A stretch of DNA of 64,000 nt from Ampelomyces quisqualis. Taxonomy: Eukaryota; Ascomycota; Dothideomycetes; Pleosporales; Phaeosphaeriaceae. The notes below the pieces were generated by a model, which was not told the DNA's origin, ran no database searches, and was given only the letters and a program-made list of their open reading frames with translations. Location of the stretch: positions 1 through 64,000 of the forward strand of contig JAGTXZ010000019.1 of NCBI GenBank assembly GCA_018398575.1, given 5' to 3'. This document shows, piece after piece, positions 48,475-60,762 of the stretch (positions within the stretch are counted from its first letter, which is position 1; each line of letters opens with the position of its first letter). Position numbers and translations under genes: made by a program.

Positions 48475-48870
48475 GAGTGTTTTGTTAAGGGCAACAGCCT
48501 ACGCAGATACTTACTATTTAGGTCTTTAAGACTAGTAGCGCTAAAGTAAAAGTAGCGCTGCTACTGCTTTACTATAGTTAGCTTGCAATTATATGCTAGT
48601 TACTACAAGTAGTTAGTTACGCTAACATCTATATATTTGCTCTATAAGGATTACTTATAGGTAGGTTTTATAGATTTTAAGTAGTTAAGTAGTCTTGTAA
48701 AGCGTTTTAAGGTATTAAACAAGAGTAGGTAAGTAAGCGTAGTAATTTAAATTGCCTACTAGTGCCAAGATTACTAGCGCGTAATTTAAAACGTTAGGAT
48801 ACGTAATATTACCTTGCTGTTGCCTAGATTAAAACGCCTCCTACTATTACTTACGCCTAAACACCTTCTC
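48475..48870. mobile_element. Possible decayed relative of the small inverted-repeat element
   Basis: The left end AGTGTTTTGTTAAGGGCAAC resembles the 14220 element; the right end, reversed, reads GAGAAGGTGTTTAGGCGT. Interior words (GCGCTGCTACTGC, AGTTAG) also recall 14330-14390. The match is partial, so this is a tentative second member. Confidence 0.4.
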
Positions 48871-49351
48871 TACTACTACGTATACTATATATTATTACAG
48901 CTAGATCTAGTGTAATCTATACTAGTTCCCTAAATTACTATAGAAGAAATAGAAATAGGTTATAGTTATAACTAAGTAGACAAAGAGCTGTAGGACTAGT
49001 AGATATACAGGAGAATAGATATACCTTAATGTTAGAAAAAGAGCTAGTATTTTCTTTTTTAGCTTGTCTACAGTAGTATGTTTAGAGATAAATATATTAG
49101 ATTTTTAAATTTTTGTTATATAACATATTTAAAGGAAGGTAGAGGGGCACTGTTTTATGCAGAGGAAATTGGCAGAAGCTGTAATAGTTACTAAAGATTA
49201 TTGTATACTACGTAGATAGACAGTAGGTAATGCAAGAAAAATAGCTTATACTTAATTAATTAATACGTCTCTAGTATCTAAGGTGCAATAGCCTACGTGT
49301 AAGTATTATTATTCTAACGTATTACAAGCTAGTAAGGAGAAGAGAAAGATT
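48871..49351. other. Decayed spacer before unit A copy 2
   Basis: No gene. Includes an AATTAATTAATAC motif near 49255 that also has a weak counterpart before copy 1. Nothing else is recognisable. Confidence 0.4.
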
Positions 49352-49407
49352 AATAGTAGCAACGTTGCTCTTGCAGAAAGACTCTTTGTAGTATAATAGA
49401 GCTAGTA

Positions 49408-52400
49408 TTAGATTCTAAAAGGTATACTATCTACTTAGGCACGTTAGGTACTCTACTTCTACACGTAGGAATAGGTTATCTAATTAATATTATAAGCAAT
49501 ACAGCCTACAGGTTTCTCTCCTGCTAGAGTAACTAACTTAGAAAAATACTATATAAAGTCTATATCCTTTGCGCTATCTAATTCTCTATAGGTCTTATCT
49601 GCAACGCGCTAAATCTATATTTCTCTTACCTTCTTATAGTATTTCTAAAGGCAGGCCTAAGTATTAAGAATTGTATAGAGAAAGGTGTAGTTAGTGCTGC
49701 GCTCTAGGCAATTGCAATTTCTTCTAGTAGTAGAGTTAAACTACTTGGCACAAAGACTTATTAGCATAGCGCACTAGAAACACTATTCTTTAGGTAGGTT
49801 TTCTTATAGTTTGTCTTATTAGTAATTAGCTACTACGTCTTTAGTAAACGCGTTACACTTAGCTTTAGAATAATTACATAGTTCTTAGTCTGTAAAACAC
49901 TTAACATAGTTGTTAGTCTACTAATCCTCTGTTTTGCAAAGCTCTTTTAGAAGCTAGGCAGCCTCTTACTATAGGGTAACTATCTAGTCTTAGTTAAAGG
50001 TAAGCGTGCGTTCTGCCTAAGCTTTTTTGCTACTATTAGGTCTATATAAAGCTATTAGGGTAGATAGCTGTAGGCTAGAGAATATGCCTAATAGGTAGTG
50101 TTAGTGCTAATTTATGTGCTTAGGTTAGAAATTAAACTTTAACTATAGATTTATTTGTAAGTAGGTCTCTTGTTAAAATATATAGTAGGTGTAGTAACTA
50201 TAAGGAAGGCTCCTGCGCTATTAGAGCTATTTCCTAGTGTAGGTAATTTCCCCTGTATTGTTATTTGTTAACAGAGAGAGAGAAATATTACTAATAGTAG
50301 TTAGTCTACTATAGGTTATAGAGTGCGATAGAGCTGCGCAGTAGCACTATTATCTAGATAAGTTTATTTTGCAGGTGTAGCTGCAGGCGTAGCTACTATA
50401 CTAACCTGTTTGTAGGTAGTACTTAGGTTAGCATAGGAGCAACACAGTACTTTATTAGAATAGTAATAGACGCGTAACGTATTACTATTAATATACTAAT
50501 TAATAGAAATATAAAGGTATCTAGACTTTGTTCTACTTCTCTTAACAATATTCTTAATAATTTAGTAGATACTAGAAGTTTGTTTTGGTAAGAAGAAATG
50601 TATACTAGCAACAATAACAATTCTTGCAATATATTATTTCTTATTATAGCTACTACAGCCTGTTTCTTATAAGTAGGTTAAGGAGTAGTTAGAGTATCTA
50701 AACTAGATTACAAGACTAATACCTAGTATATTAACTCTAGCGTTAAAAGTAGTAGTTGCTACAAGAATACTACGCTAAGCTATAGTAAATTTAGCTTATA
50801 CCTTACTGCGCTTCTAGTCTAATATTTAGCTATAGTAGTAATGCGCGCCTAAGCGCTTGCTAAGCTTCTTAGCTATACTTATTATAGAAACGTATACAAG
50901 AATCTTCTTATAGAAACTCTTCTCTACCTCTACGTATTTAGCTATATTTTTAATAGACAATTTAGGTAAAGAAGACAGAGTATGTATGTTATATTAGATG
51001 TTCTTTTAAACAGTTAGCTCTTAGAAGACGTCTACTATGCTACTTACACTAAGCATTCTAAACGCTTCTTCTTAGGCTACTAGCAGTACAGTCGCTAATA
51101 GTAGAGTAATAGAAACCGCGTAGTAAGTAAGTTCTCTAATCTGTAATAGCTATAGACAATACTTATAGTTGTCTATAAGAACGTAATAAAACTTGTCTAA
51201 TACCATACGCTCTAGTCTACCTAAGCCTTAGAAACAGCTAACAAGAGTATAGAATTAAGAAGAACTAAGATGTTCTAGCATAGTAAATAAGACACGCGCT
51301 ATTTTATTAAACACTTAGGCTCTAAATATAAAGAAGAAAAGATACAGCTATTTATACTACTAGGTTAGATTAGTTTAAAGGGTAACTAGTAGTATAATAA
51401 CAATAGTTTATCTATATTTACTATAGTAAGCAAGAAGAAGAAAGGTAAGGCTCTTTCTACTACCTGTACTAGTAATGTAGGTAACTACTAGATGCTCTAC
51501 TAAGATACGCTCTAGGACAGCGCGCTATTATCCTCTAAAATTAGCGTTTCTGCTAAAGTTCTCCTTTAGTAATATCTTAGTATTAATACTGTATAATACA
51601 AAGTGTAGTGCAGTCTTCTTGTTATACTCTTCTTAACTAGGCGCTTTTAGTAGTAAGAATCCTAGGTTATAGTACTAATCTATTAAAACCTTAAAGAAGG
51701 TCTAAGCAGTATTGTTTTACAAGTAGAAGACTAAGGCAGTCTTAGCTACGTAGATTCTATAGCTAGTGTTTAGGGTGTAATTAGCCTGTTGTTCTACTAT
51801 ATCTAAGTATACTTCTTTAGCAGCTTTCTTAACTTTCTCTAGTAAGAGTACTTAGATCTTAGCCTTGTAGTTATCCTTATAACAGCCAAACATAACTAGT
51901 ATATAACGCATAATAAGAGGAGGAGCCTCTATACTAAGATACTATAATATAGCCTTCTTTATAGTAGTAGTAATATAGGATAAAGTTACGTGTTAACAAC
52001 TAGACTTATTAGGCTATAAGAAAGTACTACGTGCTTAGTAGTAGTAAGACATAGGTGCAGTATCTATAGATTAAGTAGTAATAGTTTAATAGAAGAGTTA
52101 GATAAGCTATATATACCTTACAACAAGAGTACCTATCTTATAAGGCAGAAAACAATACACTATCTTAAGAGATTTGTTATAGTTATAGCCTTTGTAGTAC
52201 TAGAGCATAACTACTACAAGTCCTTAAAATATAAATAAGTTTTAGTTTCTATTAGATATAGAGTTCTGTAGCTAGACGCTTAACAATTCTATTAGGCAGG
52301 CTAGTTATCTACTTGTAAAGTAAATAAGTAGAAACAATAGTTAGAGAAAGTTGTCTACGCGCGCACTGTACCTTTTAATTTAGTAAAAATTATCTAGATT

Positions 52401-54155
52401 GTTAATACGCAAGTCCTTATAGGTATTGTCTTAAGAGGCAATAAACCTTTATTACTATACAAAAGCAGATCTATAGCTAAGGCTTTTGTGTATAGAAGAG
52501 AACAGATTGTAACCAATTATACTATTACTAGAGTTACATAGAACAGCATTCTATAAGATAAGAGGCAGGTTACTTGTCTTAGTAATAAACGTTAACTCTG
52601 TAACTAAAGATTCTGCGCAGTAGTAGAGACTCTAGACTATACTAACAAAGTGTTTAAAGGATATTGTAATATAACAGATAGTTACTATTAAACTATTCTA
52701 TTAAACAAAGGTATCTAACGTCTTACTATACTAGAATTAGGCAATGTAATATAAAGTAGTAATAACCTAGTTTATTATAGTAGGATATTTAGATATTATA
52801 TATTAGAGAACTTACAACTTAAATGCGTTACTACTAGTAGTAGTATTAGTCTCTAACGCGAAGTGCTGCATCTTAGCCCTTTTCTGTTCCTAAATAATCT
52901 AGTCTACTTTAAATAGTTACAGATCCTGTTCTTCTTACACAATAGTACTTAGTGTTTTAACTACTATACTAGCTAGTTCTTTAAGGTAGAGTTTATAGCA
53001 GGCTACAAACTTTACATATTTCTTAATAGTAGAGTAGTTAGTTACAAAATTGTATACTTTGCAGAATCTCTTGTCTTAGGCGTTAACAGTAAGAAACGTA
53101 AGAAAGGTAACTATAGCTAGGTTAAAATCGCGTTGCAGTGCAGTCTACTCCAAAAGCGCTATCTAGAAATTGTAACACAGGCCTTCTAATACGTCTAGTT
53201 TACTCCTCTTATATTTTATCTCTACTTTAGAATACTTAGGGTAGAGGCTGTCTAAGTAGGCCTAGATAGGCCTTTAAGTGCATAACTAGTACTTAGTTAC
53301 GTTAAGAGTAGGTAGCTAAGAAACAACGTTATTAAATACGTTATAAAAGAATATAAAAATTATAATAATTATACTGCTGTAGCAATTATTAAATCCCTAG
53401 TAGAGTAGTAGAAGTATAACAGGAATATGCTGCAAGTGCTTCTGCATAACCTACATCTAGGCCTAGTAAAATGTTAGGGAAATATAATATTAGTACACTA
53501 ATATTATACTTTTTACTACGTTAGCTAAGTACTATAGTTAGGTAGAGCGTCCTAGTTTTATATATTTGCAAACAGTTTCCTATTTTATATCTACTATACA
53601 GCGCTAGAACTGCATATATTCTAGGTATAGGTAGGTTTGTTAGTTAGGGACAGTTAGTATAACAGCGTTTACGCGCTTTTGTTCCTCTCTAACTCTTGTT
53701 TCTGCTGCAAGAAACTGCGCCTCTAAAGTAGTAAGTTATATTAACATAGAGTTAATAATATCTTATAGGTTAAAGGTAACTAGAATAGTTTTATTAGGTG
53801 TTAGGTCCTCTTCTACAACTGCCTCTTTTATATAGATAAGCGTAGTTTCTTTAACAACCTTAAAATATCTAGTAATATAGGTAGTTGTAGGTTGTAACTC
53901 TCTTGCAAAGAACTACTAACTGTATACTACTTACTACTATTTGCTCTACTACTCTAGTTATTATTTGTTACTTAATATAGCAGGGGTAAACAGCTTATAT
54001 TTAGCACAGAGGTAGGTCTTTATATTCTTAATTATAGTTTTACTAGTGCAAATAGTGCTGCATTACTTACACTTTAGTAAATCCTAATAGATTTTAAGAC
54101 TAGAAATAGCTAGAATAGGTTTGCTTAGAATATGCAAATAGGCTAGCTAAATATA
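49408..54155 (-). pseudogene. RIP-ruined telomere-linked RecQ-type helicase, copy A2
   Basis: Same organisation as the pseudogene at 14975-19720: C-terminal stop at 49408, Cys-rich tail at about 49743-49806, Walker A region at about 51421-51482, finger-like N-terminal piece near 54040-54090. It carries more TAG/TAA and more lost Cys/His than copy A1, so it is older or was more heavily mutated. It reads toward the left telomere like the other two copies. Confidence 0.83.
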
Positions 54156-54439
54156 GAGATGCTTACGCTAGGTATTAACAAAGGCTTAAAAGGCTTCTCT
54201 TTCCTTAATAGTAGTGTAATTAGTGTGTTTAGAATTAAAGTGTTACTAGACACTAGCAGAATTAAGGTAATATTAATAATAAGAATAAATAATAATACTA
54301 TAGCTAGGAAGAGAGTATAAGTAAACATAAGTATAGACAGATATAGCGCTGCTTTGCACATAATAGAATAGTGCTGTAAAGAAGAAAGAGTTTTTTACGC
54401 TTCTATAGTATAATAACTATAAGACAATTTTGTTAAGAA

Positions 54440-56100
54440 GGAAGTGTTTAAATTTAACCTATTTTGGTTAACGTAGGTTTTTTTTTAAGGGGGCTTAGCA
54501 AGCAGCAAACAAGAGTATATTGCTACCTAGCTAACGCGCACTATCCCTATATATTCTAGCAAGTACTCCTAGGCTAAGCATTTCTTAATAGTAGTTAGGT
54601 CTACTCTAAATTTTATCCTCTAAGATGTATTCTAACACGTATTAGAAGTAGAAGTAGTGCAGGCTATAGATAACGCTTTAGATAGGACTAAAAAAGCAAT
54701 ATATACCTAGGTTCTAGACAAGTATAACCTACTAGAGGCATTTTTTACTAAGGACCTATATAATGCCCTGCTATAGATATGCAAGTAAATAAACTAAACA
54801 ATATTACTAAAAATTATTAATAACGTTTATAATAACCTGCGCATACTTATACCTTAGGCTAATGTTTATAACTAAGTAAGTAAAGAAGAAACAGTTAATA
54901 AGATATAGGTCTATAGTTTAGCAGTAGTAGATAAGGCAGACACTACTAGACCTAGGACTAGCAGAAAGAGATAGAGAAAAGAAAAGACAACGCAATAAGC
55001 AGAAAAGGCCCTAGTTAAAAAGATAAACCTAGCACTTATATAGACTGTAGTAAGTAAGCAGGATTAAGAAGTTACGCAGCGTACAATTAGTAGGACAGTA
55101 GAAGAGCAGCATTATTATACGTACGCAAAATTGTTACCTAGTATAGAGGTTACTATAGTTTCTTAGATAATTAGTAAGGCTCTGTCTGTAGGTTTAATAG
55201 AGGTATTCTAGGATTAGTAGAATGTCTTAAGAATTTAGAAACAACAACGCAGTAGAAGACGCAAGTTATTCTATTAGGTAGTAGTAGTAAGAAGTGTACT
55301 AGCTATACAAGCGTATAATAACAATATATTGCTTGTAAGAGGTAGTCTAAGTTCCTAGATAGTTCTATCCTAGCACTAGGATTGCAACACTATAGATAAG
55401 CAAGGTCTAACGCTTTTGCAACGCAAGAGATAGAAGTATAAGGTAGTAGAGGTAGAGAAATTAAGAGTAGACAGCATTACAGATAAAATAAAGTAGTAAT
55501 AGAAACTAGATACGCTATATAAGAAATACACAACACTAGAAAGAAAAATATAGAAGCTTAATATAGGTACTAGAGCAAGAGGATAACATTATAATACTCT
55601 AGTAAAGGAGCATTTGTTCTAATACGCATATAAGGACAATAATAGCAATCTACTAATAAAGAAACAAAATACTAATCTTTAGCTGTGTTTTAGGCAGTTG
55701 TTAGATTAGAGAAAATAATAGAATATTATTAAAGTGCTTGCAGAGAGCGTTAGGATCTTTAGTTTACTGCTAAAGAGTTTAATTATAAATGCGTAGATTA
55801 AACAAATATTAACACAAACGCGTATGCGTTAGTAGATAAAAATAGTAATAGAGTGTAACAAGGATATACCTGTAATTACAGCTAAGATAGAGCTACTCTT
55901 CTTAGCTTACATAGATAAAAGTAAGCCTCTATTAGAGTTTCTCTTTCTAGAGTAACTAGACAAGTTTTATATATTGCGCCTGTTAGCTTTATTTAAAGGG
56001 TAAGTCTCTATAGTAAGAGTTATTACACAGCTAACTATAGCAGTAAAGTAAATATATTAGATAGCGAATCTTAGAGTAGAGAGGTTTAGAGTTTAGGGGT
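54440..56100 (+). pseudogene. RIP-ruined gene, unknown, divergent from helicase A2
   Basis: Counterpart of the pseudogene at 20000-21660. The frame ALDRTKKAIYT, stop, VLDKYNLLEAFFTKDLYNALL is seen near 54680-54770, and the stop TAG at 54708 lies where copy A1 has TGG. The rest is as in copy A1 with further transitions. Confidence 0.6.
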
Positions 56101-56427
56101 CTTAAATACACAAATAGGGAGGATTATATTAGAGAGTAATAAAGAAAAGTTAGAGAATTCTTTGTCTAAAGGGTAAAGCATTGCAGGTATATTAAGAGGT
56201 ATTAAAGTAGGTGTAATAGGTAGATACTAGAGAAAGGAGGTGTTTAGATAGAGGCAATATTAGCTGTTACTAGTAGTAATAACTCCTATAAGTAGCTAGG
56301 TAGAAAAGACTATAGGTAACGTAGATTTAAAAGGCAACTCTATATTAATATTATAGTTAGAGCGCGTAGGCTAACTAGAGACATTACAGGATAATACAAA
56401 ATAGTTAGTACATACACCTTAAGGTAG

Positions 56428-57089
56428 TGCTGTTTCCTACTACAACAGCCAAATTCTATTTCCTGCAGCAACAGCTAAAGTCTATTTCCTACTATAATAG
56501 CTAAAATCTATTTTCTATAGTAACAGCTAAAGTCTATTTTCTATAGTAACAGCTAAAGTCTATTTTCTGCTATAACAGCCAAAATCCATTTCCTACTACA
56601 ATAGCTAAAGTCTATTTCCTACAGTAACAGCCAAAGTCTATTTCCTACTATAATAGCTAAAGTCTATTTTCTGCTATAACAGCTAAAGTCTATTTCCTGT
56701 AGTAATAGCTAAAGTTTATTTTCTGCAGTAACAGCCAAAGTCTATTTCCTGCTATAACAGCCAAAGTCTATTTTCTGCTATAACAGCTAGAATTTATTTT
56801 CTGCTATAACAGCCAAAATCTATTTCCTACTATAATAGCCAAAATCTATTTTCTACTATAACAGCCAAAATCTATTTCCTGCAGCAACAGCCAAAGTCTA
56901 TTTCCTGCAGTAATAGCCAAAGTCTATTTCCTGCTATAATAGCCAAAGTCTATTTCCTACTATAATAGCTAAAGTTTATTTCCTATAGTAATAGCCAAAG
57001 TCTATTTCCTATAGTAATAGCTAAAGTCTGTTTTCTGCTATAACAGCCAAAGTTTATTTCCTGCTGTAACAGCTAGAATCTATTTCGTA
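56428..57089. repeat. 26-bp minisatellite, about 25 copies
   Basis: Same 26-base unit and same position in unit A as the array at 21989-22283, with about 14 more copies. Neighbouring units alternate CAGCCAAAGTC and TAGCTAAAGTC, again C/T and G/A differences. Confidence 0.9.
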
Positions 57090-57183
57090 GTTATACGTAA
57101 CAGTCTATTTTAGGTTTAGCTATAACGCACTAACTAGAAATAATCTATTTTTAAGCTAGAATAGGCTGTACTACGTATAGTAG

Positions 57184-60100
57184 CAGTTAAACGCGTGTTA
57201 CGCTTTAGTTGTCTATAGAAAGGCAGCGTTCTTCTTTATTAACGTATGCAAGGAGGCTGTAACGCTAGAAAAATTTAGTATAAAGTTTCTATAGAAGTTA
57301 GTAAACCTAAGAAAACTCTAGACTTCTTAAGAGGATGTTAGGGGCTCTTATTCTATAATAGCCTATACCTTAGCAGGGTTAGGCTAGATAGCCTATTCTG
57401 CCTTAATAATATATTCTAGATACTTAACTGTTTTTGTTGCAAAAGCACACTTCTTAAGGTCTAGGTATAGACAGGCGTTGCAGAGAAGTTAAAGGACCTG
57501 TCGCACCTTACTATAGTAGTCTTTAAGTAAACTACTAGAGTAAATAAGTATATTATCTAAGTATACTATAGTAAAGTCTTCTAGCGTTTCTTTAAGAGCA
57601 GCATTAATATAACGCTAAAAAGAGAAAGGTATACTAGAAAGTTCTATAGAACAGATAAGCTACTTAAAGAAGCTAAAGCGTATACAAAACACTGTAAGGT
57701 ACTTATCTTCTACTACAACTCTTATTTAGTAAAAGGCTAAGTAAATATTAACTTTTGTAAACTACTTTACCTAAGAAAGTGTATAAAGAGTTTCTTTAAT
57801 TAATAAGAGTAGGTATTAATCTACCTTTATAATTTTGTTTAGGGCCTAGTAGTTAACATAGAGGCGCTATGCACCTAAAGCCTTCTTTACTAGCAGAACT
57901 AGAGCCTCTGCTACAAAGGAGCTAGCGCAGATCTAGCTTTTATCTAGAAGGTCTATAACTTACTGTTGCAGCTCTATTAGCTAATTATAAGGCATAGAGT
58001 ACAATAGACTTTAAGAAAGGTCTAGAGTCTTCTTATTCTTACTTAGTTAAAGTTAGATATAATAGTCTATTTAGCTCTTGTACAAAGGCAGACTAGAAGT
58101 AGAGTATTTATTAAAAATATCTGTAAAGTCTAAGATCTGCAGTAAGAGTAAGGTTATTAATATCTACTCTTTAGGTAACTTACTTAACATATTTATTATA
58201 GTGTAGATACTAGTTATAGTAAATATTATATAGTGCTTTTGTAACTTAGAATAGTTATAAAACTTCTGTGTTACCTTAGTAGCGCTAATCTCTTTTAGAG
58301 GTAGTAGAGCAGTGTAGCAGGCCTTCTTCTTTACAAGTAGGTTTCTAGCCTACCTAATAGTTATTATACTGTTAGTTGCATAAATAGCTACTCTTTTATA
58401 GGCTAGCTATAGTTTTCTTAGGATTAAGTTATAGGTAAGGCTAGAGACTAAGTAAGTAACTAATTGCGATTGCTAACTATTAATATTATAGTCTAAGAAC
58501 GCAATTTAAGTAATTAGCGTAAGCGTACTATTTGTAGCAGCCTACTTTAGGTATTATAGTAGAATATTAGTAGTATATACTTCTATTCTATCTGCTAGCG
58601 CAGCGTTAATAGCGCTATAACACTTGTATTCTATATCTACTAAGGTATTAATATTAGTAGCGCTATCTAGTAACAGTAGAATAAGAAATAGGTTACTATT
58701 AAGGTAGTTAAGTAGTATCTCTTATTTCCTGTCTCTTTTACTAACACTATTTAAGAGGCGCCTCTATCTCTCTAAGAAGGTAAAAGCTACTAGTTTTTTA
58801 AAATCTCTATTAAAGCTTTCTTACTGCGCAAAGCGCTAATAGTATAGATCTATACTATGTTTAAACAGCTCTACACATAGTATTCTTACTTACTACAACG
58901 CGTATACAGATTACTATTATAACGCTGCTTATAGAGCCCTTTAGAGACCTAGTTTTTTAACTAAGGTTAGCCTACACTATTTACTTACTAGGCCTTAACC
59001 TATTCTTTTATCTCTAAACCTATACTAACTGCAGACACTATTACTATCTTAACGTCCCTGTCTAAGTCTTTCTTTGCCTAGGTTCTTTCTTTTGTGTACA
59101 AGTGTTAATACTCTTTAATAGCTATAGTTTCTAAGTTAATTATAATAGATTAATACTCTACTACTACCTAGTTGTAATTAGTACAGGAAACGCTATAGTA
59201 AAGAGTAACTTATTATAAGAAGTAGTTTAAGGTGCGTTGTAATTTATTAAGTTACTGTTTATTATCTTATATTGCCCTTCTATATTATAAGAAGAGAAAC
59301 TTAAAGCGCAGAAAGAAGTTAGTAAAAGACTTCTTCCTAGCCTAGCACAGCTTCTCTAAAACTACTTAAGCACGTTTCTTACTATACTTATCTCTATAGC
59401 AGAAATTAAGATATTTTATAAAGTTTATAAGGTCCTAATTACCTACTTCTCTTCTGCTAGCGTAGTAGAAGGTAACTTCTTATTAGACCTTTAGTAATAA
59501 GTTAGCCTAAATAAAGGCGTATTAGTCTTAGGCGCTTCTAATAAAAGTAGAGTTAGTCTTAAGCTTATAGGTTATAGTAACCTTCTAGGTAGTAAAGTAG
59601 AACTTATTACCTAAAAACAGGTTGCCTAAAGGTAGTAGCTTGCGTTAGACTAGAGAAAGAGTAGAAGTAGTAAGTGTTAAATTTCTAGTAGTTTACGCGT
59701 TATAAGGTGCTAAAAAAGAGTTTAGTGTAGAAGCTAAAGAGAAGAAAGAGAAGTTTATAAGTTAAGTAATAAGAGACTAGAGTACTATCTCTAGGGCGTT
59801 AATTTAGTTTTCTATAGCTTAAAGGTAACTGTCTAATAGAGCATAGTAAGCCTAAAAGTTAGTTTAAAACTTTTACTCTTTAGGCTCTAACTTAGTATTA
59901 GAGTGTTAGTTAGATAGAGCTATTCTACAGTTATTATTGTATTAGAAAGGAATACAATTGTTATAGGCTAGCCTGCAAAGATAGAATAATAAAGTGCTAG
60001 AAAGAGTTATATTCTTTAAGCTTTTCTACTAGTTATAGAAGAGGTTTATATACTTTCTGTGCGTACTAGTCTATAAAGAGGTAGTAAGGCTAGACTAAGC

Positions 60101-60568
60101 TCTTTCTAAGAAGGCAAAGGGCTAGGCAAAGCCTAGCCTATTATAGTATTTATATATTTTACTAAAGTAGTATAATATATTTTTCTAAGACTAATTATAT
60201 AATAAGTTTTATACTATAATATAGTTCTATAAGTAAAAGTAGCTAGTTTAGCTACTCTAGTAGATTATTTAACTCTGTTAGATAGACTAACTAGCTATCT
60301 ACTTATTATTATAATAATAGTAACTAGATAAGAACAGATTAAATTTAGTCTATTATCTAGTTAGTATACTAGGCTTTAGAAAGTAAACTATCTTAGGTTA
60401 GTAGAATAAGTTTAAGTAGATAAATTTTAAACTTATCTTATAAAAGAAATTCTCTAAAACTAGACTAGATAAAGTAATTCTTAAAGCTCTAAATTAAAGC
60501 TAAATTATCTAGAAGTTTTATACAAGTAGTTAAAGAAGTAGAGAGTTAATAACAAGAAAGTGTTAACA
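57184..60568 (-). mobile_element. Truncated Ty3/gypsy retrotransposon
   Basis: A minus-strand element whose 5' side faces the GC-rich gene. The upper limit is placed at 60568 because TGTTAACA at 60561-60568 would be a typical start of a long terminal repeat read on the minus strand; the repeat itself (about 60150-60568) is too AT-rich to confirm. The internal part runs gag, protease region, reverse transcriptase, and stops at the start of RNase H at 57184, where it meets unit A. RNase H, integrase and the 3' terminal repeat are absent. Confidence 0.82.
57190..59950 (-). pseudogene. Ruined gypsy gag-pol
   Basis: Gag core: YRDKYSKKRAQVVLEKL-like sequence (with TAG for Gln), then KKSFTNFFLRFKFL at about 59290-59400, the classic gag pattern. 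Reverse transcriptase: LYVNY.ALNKIIKVD near 57850, FTKVNIYLAFYQIRV near 57750, and the active-site motif VYLDNILIYSSS at 57535-57570 (YLDN in place of YLDD). The thumb KYLEYIIKAE lies near 57410. Stops are mainly TAG/TAA. Frame breaks elsewhere were not mapped. Orientation and domain order are typical of Ty3/gypsy. Confidence 0.85.
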
Positions 60569-60762
60569 CTAGTACTATTTTGGTAAATTATCTAGAATTG
60601 TCGGTTAGGCTTAATTTACCAACTTAAAACATTTTAGGTAGTAACAGTAACAGAATATAGCAGGCTATTGAGCTGGTAACATGTGAGACTACAACATAGC
60701 TTATCTGGGCACGTTGACGGTTTAGTCGTCTCCACTTTGCATCATCTATCATCCTTTCCTAG
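60569..60762 (+). promoter_or_regulatory. Upstream region of the coiled-coil gene with a perfect inverted repeat
   Basis: The transition from RIP-type to normal sequence happens here. TTGGTAAATTA (60580-60590) and TAATTTACCAA (60612-60622) form a perfect 11-bp inverted repeat with a 21-base loop, about 140 bases before the start codon. It might be an operator-like site, a terminal-repeat remnant, or chance. No TATA box is clear. Confidence 0.45.

Larger units (their letters stand above)
49352..57183. repeat. Long direct repeat unit A, copy 2 (about 7.83 kb)
   Basis: Second copy of the unit at 14919-22378, in the same orientation and 34.4 kb away. It is overall more AT-rich than copy 1: where they differ, this copy usually has T or A (for example CAGGGCTGGC versus TAGAGCTAGT). 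The right end is cut at the same point as copy 1, but here it abuts a gypsy retrotransposon rather than repeat B. Confidence 0.9.
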
